A stretch of 64,000 nt of DNA from SZUA-584 sp041656035 (GCA_964586785.1 CAZPHS010000004.1:1-64000); one strand, 5' to 3'. Shown: positions 46,119 through 55,480, counted from the first letter of the stretch. Numbers and translations: made by a program. The notes: generated by a model not told the origin, from the letters alone.

Positions 46119-46574
46119 ATGAAAAATAACTTCGGGTATCCCGATAACCGCGGCATGGCCGGTATGCAAAAGCCGCGGGAAAACATGCGTCCGGCAGCGC
46201 CGCGCGTTCCTACCGGCAGACCGGGCTTGCCTTCGGGCAGATCCGTTATGCCTTCGGGTACGGGGGCAACGCAGGAACAGTTTATGCCGCCGGACACGTT
46301 AAGGCCGCTTGTGCCGTTAAACTCCGCCGCGCCGCTTGCCGGCGAGGCGCCGTCAACCGTGCAAAGCCCGTACTATACCGCCGGATTCCTCCGTAATTTT
46401 CTCGGCAGAAGTATGCGCGTTGAATTTTTAATCGGTACGTCCGGCGCTTTGGTTGACAGAATAGGCGAGCTTGTAGAGGTTGGCGCAAGCTATATTGTAC
46501 TGCGTCCGCTGCTAAGCGACGACCTTATAATGTGCGACCTTTATTCAATCAAGTTTGTCACAATATTCGACTAA
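46119..46574 (+). CDS. gerQ: Spore coat protein GerQ
   Basis: 151 residues. The N-terminal ~85 residues are Pro/Gly/Met-rich and disordered; the C-terminus (about 85-151) is the GerQ domain, YYTAGFLRNFLGRSMRVEFL followed by a GELVEVGASYIVLRP strand pair and a hydrophobic end. GerQ is cross-linked in the Bacillus coat and is needed for CwlJ to be active. The start follows AAAGGGGG. The cwlJ-gerQ pair is the same as in Bacillus. Confidence 0.88.
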   Translation: MKNNFGYPDNRGMAGMQKPRENMRPAAPRVPTGRPGLPSGRSVMPSGTGATQEQFMPPDTLRPLVPLNSAAPLAGEAPSTVQSPYYTAGFLRNFLGRSMRVEFLIGTSGALVDRIGELVEVGASYIVLRPLLSDDLIMCDLYSIKFVTIFD

Positions 46575-46581
46575 AAACATA

Positions 46582-46613
46582 ACCCCAAAGAAGGCTTAAC
46601 GCCTTTTTGGGGT
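46582..46613 (+). terminator. Strong hairpin after gerQ
   Basis: ACCCCAAA and AAGGC pair with GCCTT and TTTGGGGT around a 5-nt loop: 13 bp with one bulged G. There is no T-run on the plus strand, but five Ts on the minus strand, so it may work better in that direction. Confidence 0.55.
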
Positions 46614-46728
46614 GTAAAAATACGGACAAGCCGCCTTAAAAAATTTATCAGGCCAAGCCCTTTTAACATATCGCTTTGTAAACCGGCATAGCTATTAAAT
46701 ACGGGATTATCTTTTTTTGAGGGACGCC

Positions 46729-47580
46729 ATGAAACGCAAAGGACTTATAATTTACGCCATCGCCTGCCTTGACGTTATATTGCTCGGGCTTGCATTTGTA
46801 AACGGCTTTGCCGCCGACGCGTGTTATTCGTCGCGCGGCGAAAAAACCGCGCTTTCCGCCCATACCCAGGATACGGTTTACGGGTGGTATTACAAACCGC
46901 GCACCGACGGCAGCCAGCCGGAGGAGCCTCCCGAGTTTTCATTTATAAGCGGCTTCGACGGCTTATGGCTGGGCGGCTCCGATGAGAAAATCATTTATTT
47001 AACATTTGACGCGGGATATGAAAACGGCCATACGGAGCAGATACTCGATACGCTAAAAAAACATGACGTCCCCGCCGCTTTCTTTCTTGTCGGGCATTAT
47101 ATAAAAACAAACCCTGAGCTTGTGTGCCGTATGGAGCGGGAAGGACACCTTGTATGCAACCATTCCACCACCCACAAAAACATGGCCAAAATGAGCGACT
47201 TTGAAACATTTAAGGCTGAAATGAGCGGCGTTGAGAAAATATATACTGATACAACGGGCAAACGGATGCCTAAATTCTTTCGCCCTCCCGAAGGCAGCTT
47301 GAGCGAGCGCTGCTTAAAATACGCGCAGCAATTAGGGTACAAAACCGTTTTCTGGAGTTTTGCGTATAAAGACTGGTACAACGACAACCAGCCTACCGAG
47401 AGCGCGGCATACGATACGATTATATCGCGTACCCACCCGGGCATGGTGGCGCTGCTTCACGCCACGTCCGCGACTAACGCAAAGGTGCTCGATTCGGTAA
47501 TCACCGAATGGAAGGCCATGGGCTATCGTTTCGAAAGCCTTTATAATTTTAAGTCCGCGTCCCCAACCGTCACTCAATAA
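46729..47580 (+). CDS. pdaA: Muramic-delta-lactam-forming deacetylase PdaA
   Basis: 283 residues: N-terminal membrane/signal helix (about 5-27), then a NodB deacetylase domain with LTFDAGYENGHTEQIL, the metal site HSTTHKNM, RPPEGS and LLHAT. The DAGYENG variant is typical of PdaA, which deacetylates muramic acid so that the cortex-specific delta-lactam forms. That mark is what the SleL/CwlJ-type enzymes recognise. The ATG at 46729 follows GAGGGA; a TTG 12 bp earlier is the alternative. Confidence 0.9.
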   Translation: MKRKGLIIYAIACLDVILLGLAFVNGFAADACYSSRGEKTALSAHTQDTVYGWYYKPRTDGSQPEEPPEFSFISGFDGLWLGGSDEKIIYLTFDAGYENGHTEQILDTLKKHDVPAAFFLVGHYIKTNPELVCRMEREGHLVCNHSTTHKNMAKMSDFETFKAEMSGVEKIYTDTTGKRMPKFFRPPEGSLSERCLKYAQQLGYKTVFWSFAYKDWYNDNQPTESAAYDTIISRTHPGMVALLHATSATNAKVLDSVITEWKAMGYRFESLYNFKSASPTVTQ

Positions 47581-47718
47581 ATTATAAAGCAATACGCAAT
47601 TAAAAAGCAATAAACAACCCATACAAAGATGCTTTGCGCAATAGCGGCGTGTTCTGTAATAATACACGTTTGACAGCTTTATCAAGTTCAAATATAATTA
47701 TAAAAAATCGAAAGGGCT

Positions 47719-47746
47719 TTAAAGCGGTCGCTTAAATCCGCTTTAA
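47719..47746 (+). promoter_or_regulatory. Hairpin between ribosome site and start codon of the tagO-like gene
   Basis: TTAAAGCGG (47719-47727) pairs perfectly with CCGCTTTAA (47738-47746), 3 bp before the ATG at 47750. The only SD-like sequence, GAAAGGG (47710-47716), lies on the other side. Folding would bring it to about 5 nt from the start codon. Confidence 0.5.
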
Positions 47747-47749
47747 CAA

Positions 47750-48787
47750 ATGGAACGTTTGTTAATCGCCGCGGCAATATCAACAGTTTTATCATTAGCG
47801 TTAACGCCTATTATGATATTGGTGTCGCGCAAATTTAAAATACTTGATTATCCCAATAAACGCAAGATGCACACTTCTCCCATACCGCTTATGGGCGGCA
47901 TGGCCATATACCTGTCGGCCATAGCGGCTACTGTTTTGTATATTGTATTTTTTGTGGAAGGTTTAAAAACGAATATAGTTATCGCGTTTGTAATAGGCAT
48001 TTCCGGCGTTGCTCTTATGGGGCTGATTGACGACATACTTTTTTTAAGCGCAAAACGCAGGTTGGCTACGCTGTTCATACTCGCGGCTATAGTGCTTGTC
48101 GGCTGCCTGCAGTTCTATTTTCCCGTCCGGCTTATGCAAACCAACGCCGTTACAACGCTGCTTATATCTTTGGCGGTTATTTTTTGGATTGTGGCCATAA
48201 CCAACGCTATAAACCTCTCCGACGGGCTTGACGGTCTGGCGGGCTGCCTTACGCTTATATCGGCGGCGGCTTTCGCCGCGGTATTTTATTTTCAGGGACG
48301 CACGCAGCTGGCATTGCCGACGGCTCTCGCGCTGTGCGGCGCCATACTGGGATTTTTGGTTTACAACATAAGCCCCGCGAAAATTTACATGGGAGACGCG
48401 GGCAGCATGTTTATAGGCTTTATGCTCGGCATAATGACCATAATGAGCATGTCGCAAAAAAATGTTATAGAAGTCGTTGTGCCTATTTATATTATGATTG
48501 TGCCTATAACAGACCTTTCAACGGCGGTGCTGCGCCGTATTTTGCTTAAGAAACCCATAATGCAGGCGGATAAGCATCATCTGCACCACAGATTAATCAA
48601 GAGGCTGAAAAGCCAGAGGCTTACGGTATTAATACTATCGGCGTTCCAGCTTGCAGCGGCTTTTGCCGGCATTATGGTTTATATTACCGAAAGCTTTTTG
48701 TTAGGCTGGATTGGGCTTGGAGTTATAGGCGCGGCGTGCGCGGTAAGCACAATATTCCGCGCGCGGGCTATACGGAAGGAAGCTTAG
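47750..48787 (+). CDS. tagO: Undecaprenyl-phosphate GlcNAc-1-phosphate transferase (TagO/WecA type)
   Basis: 345 residues, about ten membrane helices. Conserved cytoplasmic motifs are present: the DYPNKRKMHT loop, GLIDD, NLSDGLDGLAG, GDAGSMFIGF and the C-terminal KHHLHHRLIKR. The enzyme starts teichoic-acid or surface-polysaccharide synthesis by loading GlcNAc-phosphate on undecaprenyl phosphate. No other glycan genes are adjacent. There is no normally spaced ribosome site; a hairpin lies in its place. Confidence 0.9.
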   Translation: MERLLIAAAISTVLSLALTPIMILVSRKFKILDYPNKRKMHTSPIPLMGGMAIYLSAIAATVLYIVFFVEGLKTNIVIAFVIGISGVALMGLIDDILFLSAKRRLATLFILAAIVLVGCLQFYFPVRLMQTNAVTTLLISLAVIFWIVAITNAINLSDGLDGLAGCLTLISAAAFAAVFYFQGRTQLALPTALALCGAILGFLVYNISPAKIYMGDAGSMFIGFMLGIMTIMSMSQKNVIEVVVPIYIMIVPITDLSTAVLRRILLKKPIMQADKHHLHHRLIKRLKSQRLTVLILSAFQLAAAFAGIMVYITESFLLGWIGLGVIGAACAVSTIFRARAIRKEA

Positions 48788-48845
48788 TGTTCGCACCAAA
48801 TCCTAAGTGTGCGGCGCGAAATTATGAAAAGCCAAACCGCCAGGC

Positions 48846-48872
48846 GATAAAAAAGGACGCTTTCACGTCCTT
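48846..48872 (-). terminator. Terminator for the peptidoglycan-binding protein gene
   Basis: AAGGACG/CGTCCTT stem (48853-48872); on the minus strand six Ts follow. It may also serve the tagO-like gene from the other side. Confidence 0.8.
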
Positions 48873-48888
48873 ATAAGTTATAAATTTA

Positions 48889-49635
48889 TTAATACTGCAT
48901 AGGCATGTTTGCGGCGCGAAGCACCCATTTTTGATGTTCCTTGTCCACAAAACCTAATGCATCCGAAGTGCTGTTATAAAAGTAAAGGCACGTGTGCTCG
49001 TCCTCGCCATGGGGATACCCGAATAAAGACGCGGCGTATTTAACGCCCCCCACCGTTACGAACACGGAGCGTTTTTCCCAATTTGGCTCGCCTCCGAAAC
49101 ATTCAAGGAATGTGCCGTAAGCCGCTTGGTCAACGGGCTTTATATCCGCATGGCCTTTCCCGCCCACTCGCTTAACCTCGAAGCTCTTGCCCGAATTGTA
49201 ATCGGTAACCGTCGCCGCGGCGCCCTCCGGAAATATATCGTTTATCGTATTCCAGTCTGAAAGCTGCCCGAATCCGCTTGGAATGCCTACCGGCGGCGGG
49301 CCTGATTTTACAGTAACGCTTGTGGCGAGAGGTTTGCGCACAACATTGCTGGAAAACAGCTTATCGTAAGTTAAAGCGCCAAGCTGCCCGTCGGCGTCAA
49401 GCTCGTTATATTCCTGAAAACTGCGCACCGCGCTTACTGTTTTGGAAAGATACTCTCCGGTTGCCCGATAGTTGATATAGCCTAAGTCCCTCAAACGCAT
49501 CTGTATCATAAACACCGTCGTACCCTGGCTTTCGAGCTTAAGCGTCTCAAAATCATCGGGCGCGCCTAACGCCGCCGGCGCGCACAGCAAGAATATAAGA
49601 ATCGTTATTACAACTGTGAGAACGAGTTTTTTCAT
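48889..49635 (-). CDS. Secreted protein with peptidoglycan-binding domain
   Basis: 248 residues: signal peptide (1-24, ending APAALGA), a PG_binding_1 domain (about 30-95; LKLESQGTTVFMIQMRLRDLGY and AVRSFQ), and a C-terminal domain (about 125-248) with FEVKRVGGKGHADIKP that I know only as an uncharacterised clostridial module paired with PG-binding repeats. Probably attached to the cell wall; enzymatic function not shown. The start follows GGGAGAG. Confidence 0.8.
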   Translation of the reverse strand: MKKLVLTVVITILIFLLCAPAALGAPDDFETLKLESQGTTVFMIQMRLRDLGYINYRATGEYLSKTVSAVRSFQEYNELDADGQLGALTYDKLFSSNVVRKPLATSVTVKSGPPPVGIPSGFGQLSDWNTINDIFPEGAAATVTDYNSGKSFEVKRVGGKGHADIKPVDQAAYGTFLECFGGEPNWEKRSVFVTVGGVKYAASLFGYPHGEDEHTCLYFYNSTSDALGFVDKEHQKWVLRAANMPMQY

Positions 49636-49742
49636 ATCGGCTCTCCCGTAAAATATGCTGAATTTGTATTTATAATACCATAGCCCCGGCTTTTAAGACA
49701 AGCCTTAAACAATTTGTATTGCCTTGCGCCCAATAATACGGC

Positions 49743-50786
49743 TTATTTGACCCATTCCGGCTTGCTACAAGAGAACGCATAACTTGTTTGATGCCGCGCA
49801 CACCCTCCCGTTTCAAGCACCGCGTTATCGCCAAACTGCGGCTTATTAACCGAATCGGGAGCATACTGCGTTTCAAGGCAAAACGCGAGGCGGCGGGCTG
49901 ATTTGCGCCCCCCTTTTAAAACCAGCTTATCGTTAAGATAATTGCCCGAATAAAACTGTATGCCCGGCCTGTCCGTATACACGCTCATGCATATGCCTGT
50001 TTTTTCGCAGTACGCCTGCGCCGCCACTTTTGCTCCATTAAGAAAATAATGATGGTCGTAGCCCCCCGTGTAAAGCAGCTGTTCGTGTTTTGCGTCTATA
50101 TCGGCGCCTATCCTCTTTCCGTCCCTAAAATCAAACGGGGTTCCCGAAACATCCATAATATCGCCGCTGACGCTGCCGAATTTATCAACGGGCGCTATCG
50201 CTCCGGCGTTTATAATAAGATAATGGTCGAGAATTAAACCGCCGTCCCGCCCTCCAAGGTTAAAATACGAATGATTGGTAAGGTTTAAAACGGTTGTTTT
50301 ATCGCACATGCCGCAATAGTTTATACGCAGCGCGTCTTTATCAAGCGTATACTCAACGCTCACTATAACATTTCCGGGATATCCTTGGTCCATATCGGGG
50401 CTGAAAAGCGCCAGCCTGACGCTGTTCTCCGACGTTTTTACGGCACTCCAAAGCCGCTTGTCAAAACCCGAAAGCCCGCCGTGCAGATGGTTTATGCCGT
50501 CGTTGCAGTCAAGGCGGTATTCCCTGCCCTCTAACTCAAAAATGCCGCGAACGATACGATTGGCGTATCTTCCAACCGTAACTCCTATATATGACGGGTT
50601 TTTTTCGTATTCGGGCAAAGTGTCAAAACCAAGCACAATATCCGTGGGACGGCCGTTTTTATCGGGCACAATAAGCGACACGAGCGCCGCGCCGAAATCG
50701 GTAATTACCGCCTTAACGCCGCTGTCGTTTTTAATTGTGTAAAGATATGCGGTTTTTCCGCCGGCGCAAACTCCGAATTCCTTCAT
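49743..50786 (-). CDS. galM: Aldose 1-epimerase (mutarotase)
   Basis: 347 residues of the galactose mutarotase fold: GRYANRI, GINHLHGG (catalytic-region histidine), NLTNHSYFNLGG (second histidine), GYDHHY and the late LETQYAPDS with the likely catalytic glutamate. It interconverts alpha and beta anomers of aldohexoses in the cytoplasm. No galactose genes are adjacent. The start follows AAGGGGA. Confidence 0.93.
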   Translation of the reverse strand: MKEFGVCAGGKTAYLYTIKNDSGVKAVITDFGAALVSLIVPDKNGRPTDIVLGFDTLPEYEKNPSYIGVTVGRYANRIVRGIFELEGREYRLDCNDGINHLHGGLSGFDKRLWSAVKTSENSVRLALFSPDMDQGYPGNVIVSVEYTLDKDALRINYCGMCDKTTVLNLTNHSYFNLGGRDGGLILDHYLIINAGAIAPVDKFGSVSGDIMDVSGTPFDFRDGKRIGADIDAKHEQLLYTGGYDHHYFLNGAKVAAQAYCEKTGICMSVYTDRPGIQFYSGNYLNDKLVLKGGRKSARRLAFCLETQYAPDSVNKPQFGDNAVLETGGCARHQTSYAFSCSKPEWVK

Positions 50787-50907
50787 GGCGATTCCCCTTG
50801 TTTTTCTTTATATATAAATTACATTGTTTAATACGTTTTGTAAATGAGAAAAACGCGCATTATCATTTGAGCCGGTGAATATGTATTTTAAGAAAAGGGG
50901 GTTGCTT

Positions 50908-51579
50908 ATGACACACGACATGCTTATAAGCCTGCACGATACGGAGGATGAGCTGTTTTTCGGCAAAACAAAAGTACTGAAATTTTCTCTGCAATATCCT
51001 TTGTTTTCTTCCGCGCGGTTTGGCAAAGCGGCAAACGCTTTAAACGGCTGCCATAAAAACAGGGCTGATATCTGCCGCCGCCAGATTAGGCAGGCGCTGT
51101 ATATAAGGGCGGTACGAGACCTTAAGAACTCAAGCGGCGATGTGCCTTTCCGCCCTTACGAGGCCGTTATAACATGCACGGTAACTTACAATCAGTGTTG
51201 CTTCGTATCCCTTTATTTTGATACATACCGATACATGGGCGGCGCGCACGGCTCAACTTTGCGCAGCAGCGAAACGTGGGATTTAAACAACGTTCGGCGG
51301 GTGGCTATGGCGCGCTTTTTCCCGCCGGCCGCGCCATACAAAACAATAATCATAGGCAAAATAGCCGCGCAGATAATGTCTTCCATAGAGAAGGGAAGCG
51401 GCGCGTATTTTGACGATTACGAGGCAAACGCGGCGCGCTGTCTTAACACAAGCAACTTCTTCCTTGTGCCGGAAGGGCTTAAGGTCTACTACCAGCAATA
51501 CCAGTTGGCTCCGTATTCGGGCGGCATACCGGAGTTTCTTATCCCTTTTTCGGATGATATGCAAAGCCCTTGCCTATAA
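50908..51579 (+). CDS. DUF4163/DUF3298-type protein
   Basis: 223 residues. The central YRYMGGAHGSTLRSSETWDL motif and the C-terminal YYQQYQLAPYSGGIPEFLIP strand mark the DUF3298 domain, found also in the lysozyme-binding part of anti-sigma factor RsiV. No signal peptide or membrane helix is visible, so the location is unclear. The start at 50908 follows AAGGGG. An upstream start at 50875 would add eleven residues but has no ribosome site. Confidence 0.72.
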   Translation: MTHDMLISLHDTEDELFFGKTKVLKFSLQYPLFSSARFGKAANALNGCHKNRADICRRQIRQALYIRAVRDLKNSSGDVPFRPYEAVITCTVTYNQCCFVSLYFDTYRYMGGAHGSTLRSSETWDLNNVRRVAMARFFPPAAPYKTIIIGKIAAQIMSSIEKGSGAYFDDYEANAARCLNTSNFFLVPEGLKVYYQQYQLAPYSGGIPEFLIPFSDDMQSPCL

Positions 51580-51591
51580 CCTTTGGGCTGT

Positions 51592-52077
51592 TTAATAAAA
51601 ACCGGTATAGGCGAAAAGCTCCTCGTCGGTGAATATGCCCTTTATCCGCCAGAAATCCCCGTCCCGTCCTATAGCGAGCACCGCCGTATATTCTCCTTCG
51701 GGACCTGCCGACGATTCCGTATATACCGTAAGTGAATACAGAAAAAGCCCGTCGTCCGTTTCGTTTATATCGAACACTCTATAGCCGCTTACCCAAGGGC
51801 TTGACACTCCCGTGACCCAGTTGGGCGCGGATTTTTGCAGCGATTTTGCGTATTGCTTTTTAAGCGGGCTGTCCATCACGCTGTACTGCATCGCCGCGCT
51901 GCGCTCCATAAGCCCTTTTGCCCATACGTTTGCCGCTTCGTCGCGGCCGCATACTCCTACGTATTCCATCGCCTCTTGAAAAAGCTTAAGCCTTAATTCC
52001 GATTCCCTATCGTAAGCATTAGCCGCGCATCCGCCCGCGAGCACAAGAGCCATCACAAAGATTATACACTTTTTCAT
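51592..52077 (-). CDS. Putative lipoprotein of unknown function
   Basis: 161 residues with a lipoprotein signal (KK, hydrophobic stretch, lipobox AGGC with C17). The mature part is about 140 residues with a C-terminal strand set (DDGLFLYSLTVYT, EYTAVLAIGRDGDFWRIKGI) that resembles NTF2-like or DUF4829-type folds. The family is not certain. The start at 52077 follows GGTGGAG; an upstream start would hide the signal peptide. Confidence 0.65.
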   Translation of the reverse strand: MKKCIIFVMALVLAGGCAANAYDRESELRLKLFQEAMEYVGVCGRDEAANVWAKGLMERSAAMQYSVMDSPLKKQYAKSLQKSAPNWVTGVSSPWVSGYRVFDINETDDGLFLYSLTVYTESSAGPEGEYTAVLAIGRDGDFWRIKGIFTDEELFAYTGFY

Positions 52078-52234
52078 GCGCTCCACCCCCATTTTAATTG
52101 ATATGCGCACAAAAGCGCCGGAATACGGCATTAAAAACTTTTGGGCGGCAAATATATATGCGTTTTATGAGACAATATTAATTGTGCGACACCAAAACTT
52201 TTAGGTATTCATAAAATATCTTCGGGGGGCTTAA

Positions 52235-52480
52235 ATGGGAGACATAATTGACAGTGAAAATTTGGCCTTGCTGATTCCGCTGTTTGCAATATATACAAAA
52301 AGGTCAATAAACGACCCCGCAAAGGCGTCTGTAATCGGGGAATGGGTTTCCGCGTTCGGAGATACTTTGTCCGCCATGGCCGATACCGACACATTCATAC
52401 GGCAAAAAGAAGAGGAAAAAAAGAAAATAATAAAGGAAATAGACGAGCTGCAAAAAAAGCTGGCCGAACTGAATAAATAA
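52235..52480 (+). CDS. Small protein with C-terminal coiled coil
   Basis: 81 residues: a mildly hydrophobic N-terminal segment (LALLIPLFAIYT, residues 10-21), a middle helix, and a Lys/Glu-rich coiled coil (54-81). It is not recognised. A GGGGGG tract just before the ATG may serve as ribosome site. It may associate with the membrane. Confidence 0.5.
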   Translation: MGDIIDSENLALLIPLFAIYTKRSINDPAKASVIGEWVSAFGDTLSAMADTDTFIRQKEEEKKKIIKEIDELQKKLAELNK

Positions 52481-52542
52481 TATTAAGCTAACGGCAAGTC
52501 AGATTATCCCGCCTGTAAGAATATTAGTAATGTGTTTTAATA

Positions 52543-52571
52543 TTGACATAGGTGTATTGCTTTGGTATTAT
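52543..52571 (+). promoter_or_regulatory. Promoter for the vanZ-like gene
   Basis: TTGACA (52543-52548), 17-bp spacer, TATTAT (52566-52571). Confidence 0.75.
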
Positions 52572-52638
52572 ACGCCTGTGTTTGGGTGTCAATGGGAGGA
52601 AGGTTTATAAGTATAACAACTAAATTCCAGGAGTCAAT

Positions 52639-53134
52639 ATGAGAAAATTTATTAATATATTTATAAAAGTCAGCCTTGTTGTATACATAGCATTTATTAT
52701 TTACGCTATGTTTATTAAAAGCAGAGGACACTGGAGCGATATGCCTTTAAAAGATTATCTGCTGTTTCAGTCTAATTTTATTCCATTTAAAACAATCATA
52801 TTTTACATAAACTCAATTTTTGACGGAAGCATTAAACCTCGATATACCTGTATTAAATATAAGCGCCAACCTTTTGATGTTTCTGCCGGCGGGTATATAT
52901 TTGCCCTATTATGTGAAACGGATTAAAACATTAAAGAGCTGCGCGGCAACGATGCTTATTATATTGATCTTTATAGAACTGATTCAATTCTTAACAAGAA
53001 GAGGAAGCTTTGATATTGATGATTTAATACTTAATATGTTGGGTGTCGTTATAGGCTATATGATATGGAAAATTAAATTTGTTCAAAGGCTGTTAAAAGG
53101 CGATATCACCGCCAACGAACAGCCTTCAACATAA
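52639..53134 (+). pseudogene. VanZ-family membrane protein gene with a single-base frameshift
   Basis: The first reading frame (52639-52926) gives a start like VanZ proteins, KDYLLFQSNFIPFKTI, and loses the family after GSI at residue 65. The next frame, entered at 52832, continues with LDIPVLNISANLLMFLPAG and the GSFDIDDLILNMLG motif to 53134. Removing one A from the AAA at 52834-52836 restores a ~164-residue VanZ protein with four or five membrane helices. Either a recent mutation or a sequencing error. VanZ relatives are linked to glycopeptide tolerance; most have no proven role. Confidence 0.8.
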
Positions 53135-53213
53135 GTGAATATAAAGATTTGTTTAATGTGCCAACGACGCTTGCGGGCTTGCCAAGTCCCCCGCTTGCCA
53201 TACTAATAGCAAG

Positions 53214-55427
53214 CTAATATCTGCGCGTGTTCGCGCCGCCGCAGCCGGAGCACCCCGCGCAGCCGCCGTGCCTTCCGCGCCGTTTTTCCGCGGGTATATT
53301 AAACCCGCCTCCCAAAATGCTTGGTTTGCGTCGCTTTATAACCGCCAGTATAACAAACAATATTACCGCCGCCGCCATTATGTAAACCATAGGGTTGCCC
53401 GCGAGCGAAACGGCATGTCCTTCGTCCGCGGCGCCGGCAAATATAAACTGCACCCGCTCCGCGTCCGCGAAAAGCAGACTGCCCGCCTGATTAACAAGAA
53501 GCGCCATAAAATACGCAAGCCCCGTCTGATACAAAACCGCGAAAAGCGTCCACTTTACGCTGCCCATCTCACGCCTTGTCGCTCCTATAGCCGCAATACA
53601 CGGCGCGGCAAGAAGCGTGAATATCATAAACGCGTAAGCGCTTACAGGCGTAAAGAATATGCCCGCCGGCTCCAAAACGGCAAAAACCGACACAACCATC
53701 TCTTTCGCCGCCATGCCCGATATGGATGCCACGGCATACGGCCACCGCCCGAAGCCGAGCGGGCTGAACACGGGCGCTATTAGCCGCCCGAAACCGGCGA
53801 GCATACTCTGCCCGATGCCGTCTTCACCCAAGTATTCCAAAGAGAAAGAGAATGATTTAAAGAACCAAATAACGGCGCTGGCGGCGAATATAACCGTTCC
53901 CGCTTTAATAATAAACGACTTTGTTTTATCCCACACGTTTTTCGCCGTGCCGCTTATACGCGGCAGCCTGTAATCCGGCAGCTCCATAACAAAAGGAGCG
54001 TTTTTGCCCGCAAAAGGCTTTGTACGCTTAAGTATAAGTCCGGAGATTATAACCATCGCTATTCCCACAAGATACATGGAAGGCCCAACCCACGACGCGT
54101 CGGAGAAAATAAAGCCCGTAAACATTGCAAACACGGGAAGCTTCGCTCCGCACGGTATAAACGGCGTCAGCATAACGGTCATCCTTCTGTCGCTTTCGCT
54201 CTCTATTGTGCGCGAAGCCATAATCCCCGGAACCGTACATCCGGTTCCTATAAGCATCGGTATAAACGATTTGCCCGAAAGCCCGAAACGGCGGAATATC
54301 CGGTCCATAATAAAAGCGACCCGCGCCATATATCCGCTGTCTTCAAGTATAGAGAGAAAAAAGTACAACACAATAAGCTGCGGCACAAAAACAAGCACCG
54401 CGCCCACGCCGCTTATTATGCCGCCGGATATAAGGCTTACAGCCCATATCGGGGCGCCCCATGCCAAAAGCAGCGTTTCCGCGCCCGCGGAAAGCCATTC
54501 TATTATCTCCTCCATCCAGCCTGTTGTGATATCGCCCGCAATCTGAATAGAAAAATAATATACGCCCCACATTATTACAAAGAACAAAGGCAGCGCAAGA
54601 ACGCGGTTTGTCATAATCTTGTCTATTTTCTCGGAGACGGAGGTTTTAGGGCACGCCTTCTTATGTATTCCGCAGAGCAGCCGCGCTATTTGCTCATACC
54701 TGTCATTTATTATTATGCTTTCCGAATCGTCGTCATATTTTTCTTCCGCCGCCTTAATTGCGCGCTCTATGCATTCGCGGATTTCGGGCGGCACGTTCTT
54801 GTATATATCGGCGTCGCGCTCAAACAGCTTTACCGACAGCCAGCGAGGCTCGTATTTATCAAACGGTTCGACGCCTTTTATTATACGGTATATACCATCA
54901 AGAGCCCGCTCTATATCCCGGGAAAAGGGCAAAGGCTTTGGTTTTCCCGGCGTTTCGGTTATTTTTTTAACAAGCGTTTCAAGCCCTTTTAAAGAAACGG
55001 CCGATATAGGCACCACGGTACAACGTAAAGCCTTCTCCAATACGCAAATGTCAATCTCATCCCCGCGTTTTTGCACCACGTCCATCATGTTAAGCGCAAC
55101 CACGACGGGTATTCCAAGCTCTATTATCTGCGTCGTCAGATAAAGGTTCCTCTCCAGATTCGACGCGTCCACAATACTTATAATAATATCCGGTTTCTCG
55201 TTTACTATGTAATCGCGCGCGATTGTCTCCTCAAGGGAATACGGCGATAAAGAATATATGCCCGGCAAATCAACAAGCGTGGCGTTTATCCCCTTTATTT
55301 GACCTTCCTTTTTTTCCACGGTAACTCCCGGCCAGTTGCCGACATACTGGGCGCTTGCCGTTAACGCGTTAAATAATGTTGTTTTGCCGCTGTTGGGATT
55401 TCCGGCAAGAGCTATTTTAAGTGACAT
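53214..55427 (-). CDS. feoB: Ferrous iron transporter FeoB
   Basis: 737 residues: N-terminal G domain (GNPNSGKT at residues 8-15, DLPG, NMMD), a helical GDI-like region, then the membrane part with two Gate motifs including GTGCTVPG, and a C-terminal hydrophilic tail rich in cysteines (GCAGCSGCGG). It imports Fe2+ and is the second gene after feoA. The start at 55427 follows GCGGGGGA. An operator-like palindrome lies in the short gap before it. Confidence 0.96.
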   Translation of the reverse strand: MSLKIALAGNPNSGKTTLFNALTASAQYVGNWPGVTVEKKEGQIKGINATLVDLPGIYSLSPYSLEETIARDYIVNEKPDIIISIVDASNLERNLYLTTQIIELGIPVVVALNMMDVVQKRGDEIDICVLEKALRCTVVPISAVSLKGLETLVKKITETPGKPKPLPFSRDIERALDGIYRIIKGVEPFDKYEPRWLSVKLFERDADIYKNVPPEIRECIERAIKAAEEKYDDDSESIIINDRYEQIARLLCGIHKKACPKTSVSEKIDKIMTNRVLALPLFFVIMWGVYYFSIQIAGDITTGWMEEIIEWLSAGAETLLLAWGAPIWAVSLISGGIISGVGAVLVFVPQLIVLYFFLSILEDSGYMARVAFIMDRIFRRFGLSGKSFIPMLIGTGCTVPGIMASRTIESESDRRMTVMLTPFIPCGAKLPVFAMFTGFIFSDASWVGPSMYLVGIAMVIISGLILKRTKPFAGKNAPFVMELPDYRLPRISGTAKNVWDKTKSFIIKAGTVIFAASAVIWFFKSFSFSLEYLGEDGIGQSMLAGFGRLIAPVFSPLGFGRWPYAVASISGMAAKEMVVSVFAVLEPAGIFFTPVSAYAFMIFTLLAAPCIAAIGATRREMGSVKWTLFAVLYQTGLAYFMALLVNQAGSLLFADAERVQFIFAGAADEGHAVSLAGNPMVYIMAAAVILFVILAVIKRRKPSILGGGFNIPAEKRRGRHGGCAGCSGCGGANTRRY

Positions 55428-55447
55428 AAAGTATTTCCCCCGCAAGT

Positions 55448-55462
55448 GTTAGCCTCGGCTAA
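55448..55462 (-). promoter_or_regulatory. Palindromic operator-like site between feoA and feoB
   Basis: GTTAGCCTCGGCTAA, identical in 15 bp to the site upstream of feoA. It lies in the 53-bp feoA-feoB gap, just before the feoB ribosome site. Confidence 0.55.
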
Positions 55463-55480
55463 TTTATAACTCAAAAAAAA

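Noticed and set aside
52132..52234. Promoter for the 81-residue coiled-coil protein
   Set aside because: AT-rich hexamers are present but no pair with an acceptable spacer stands out.
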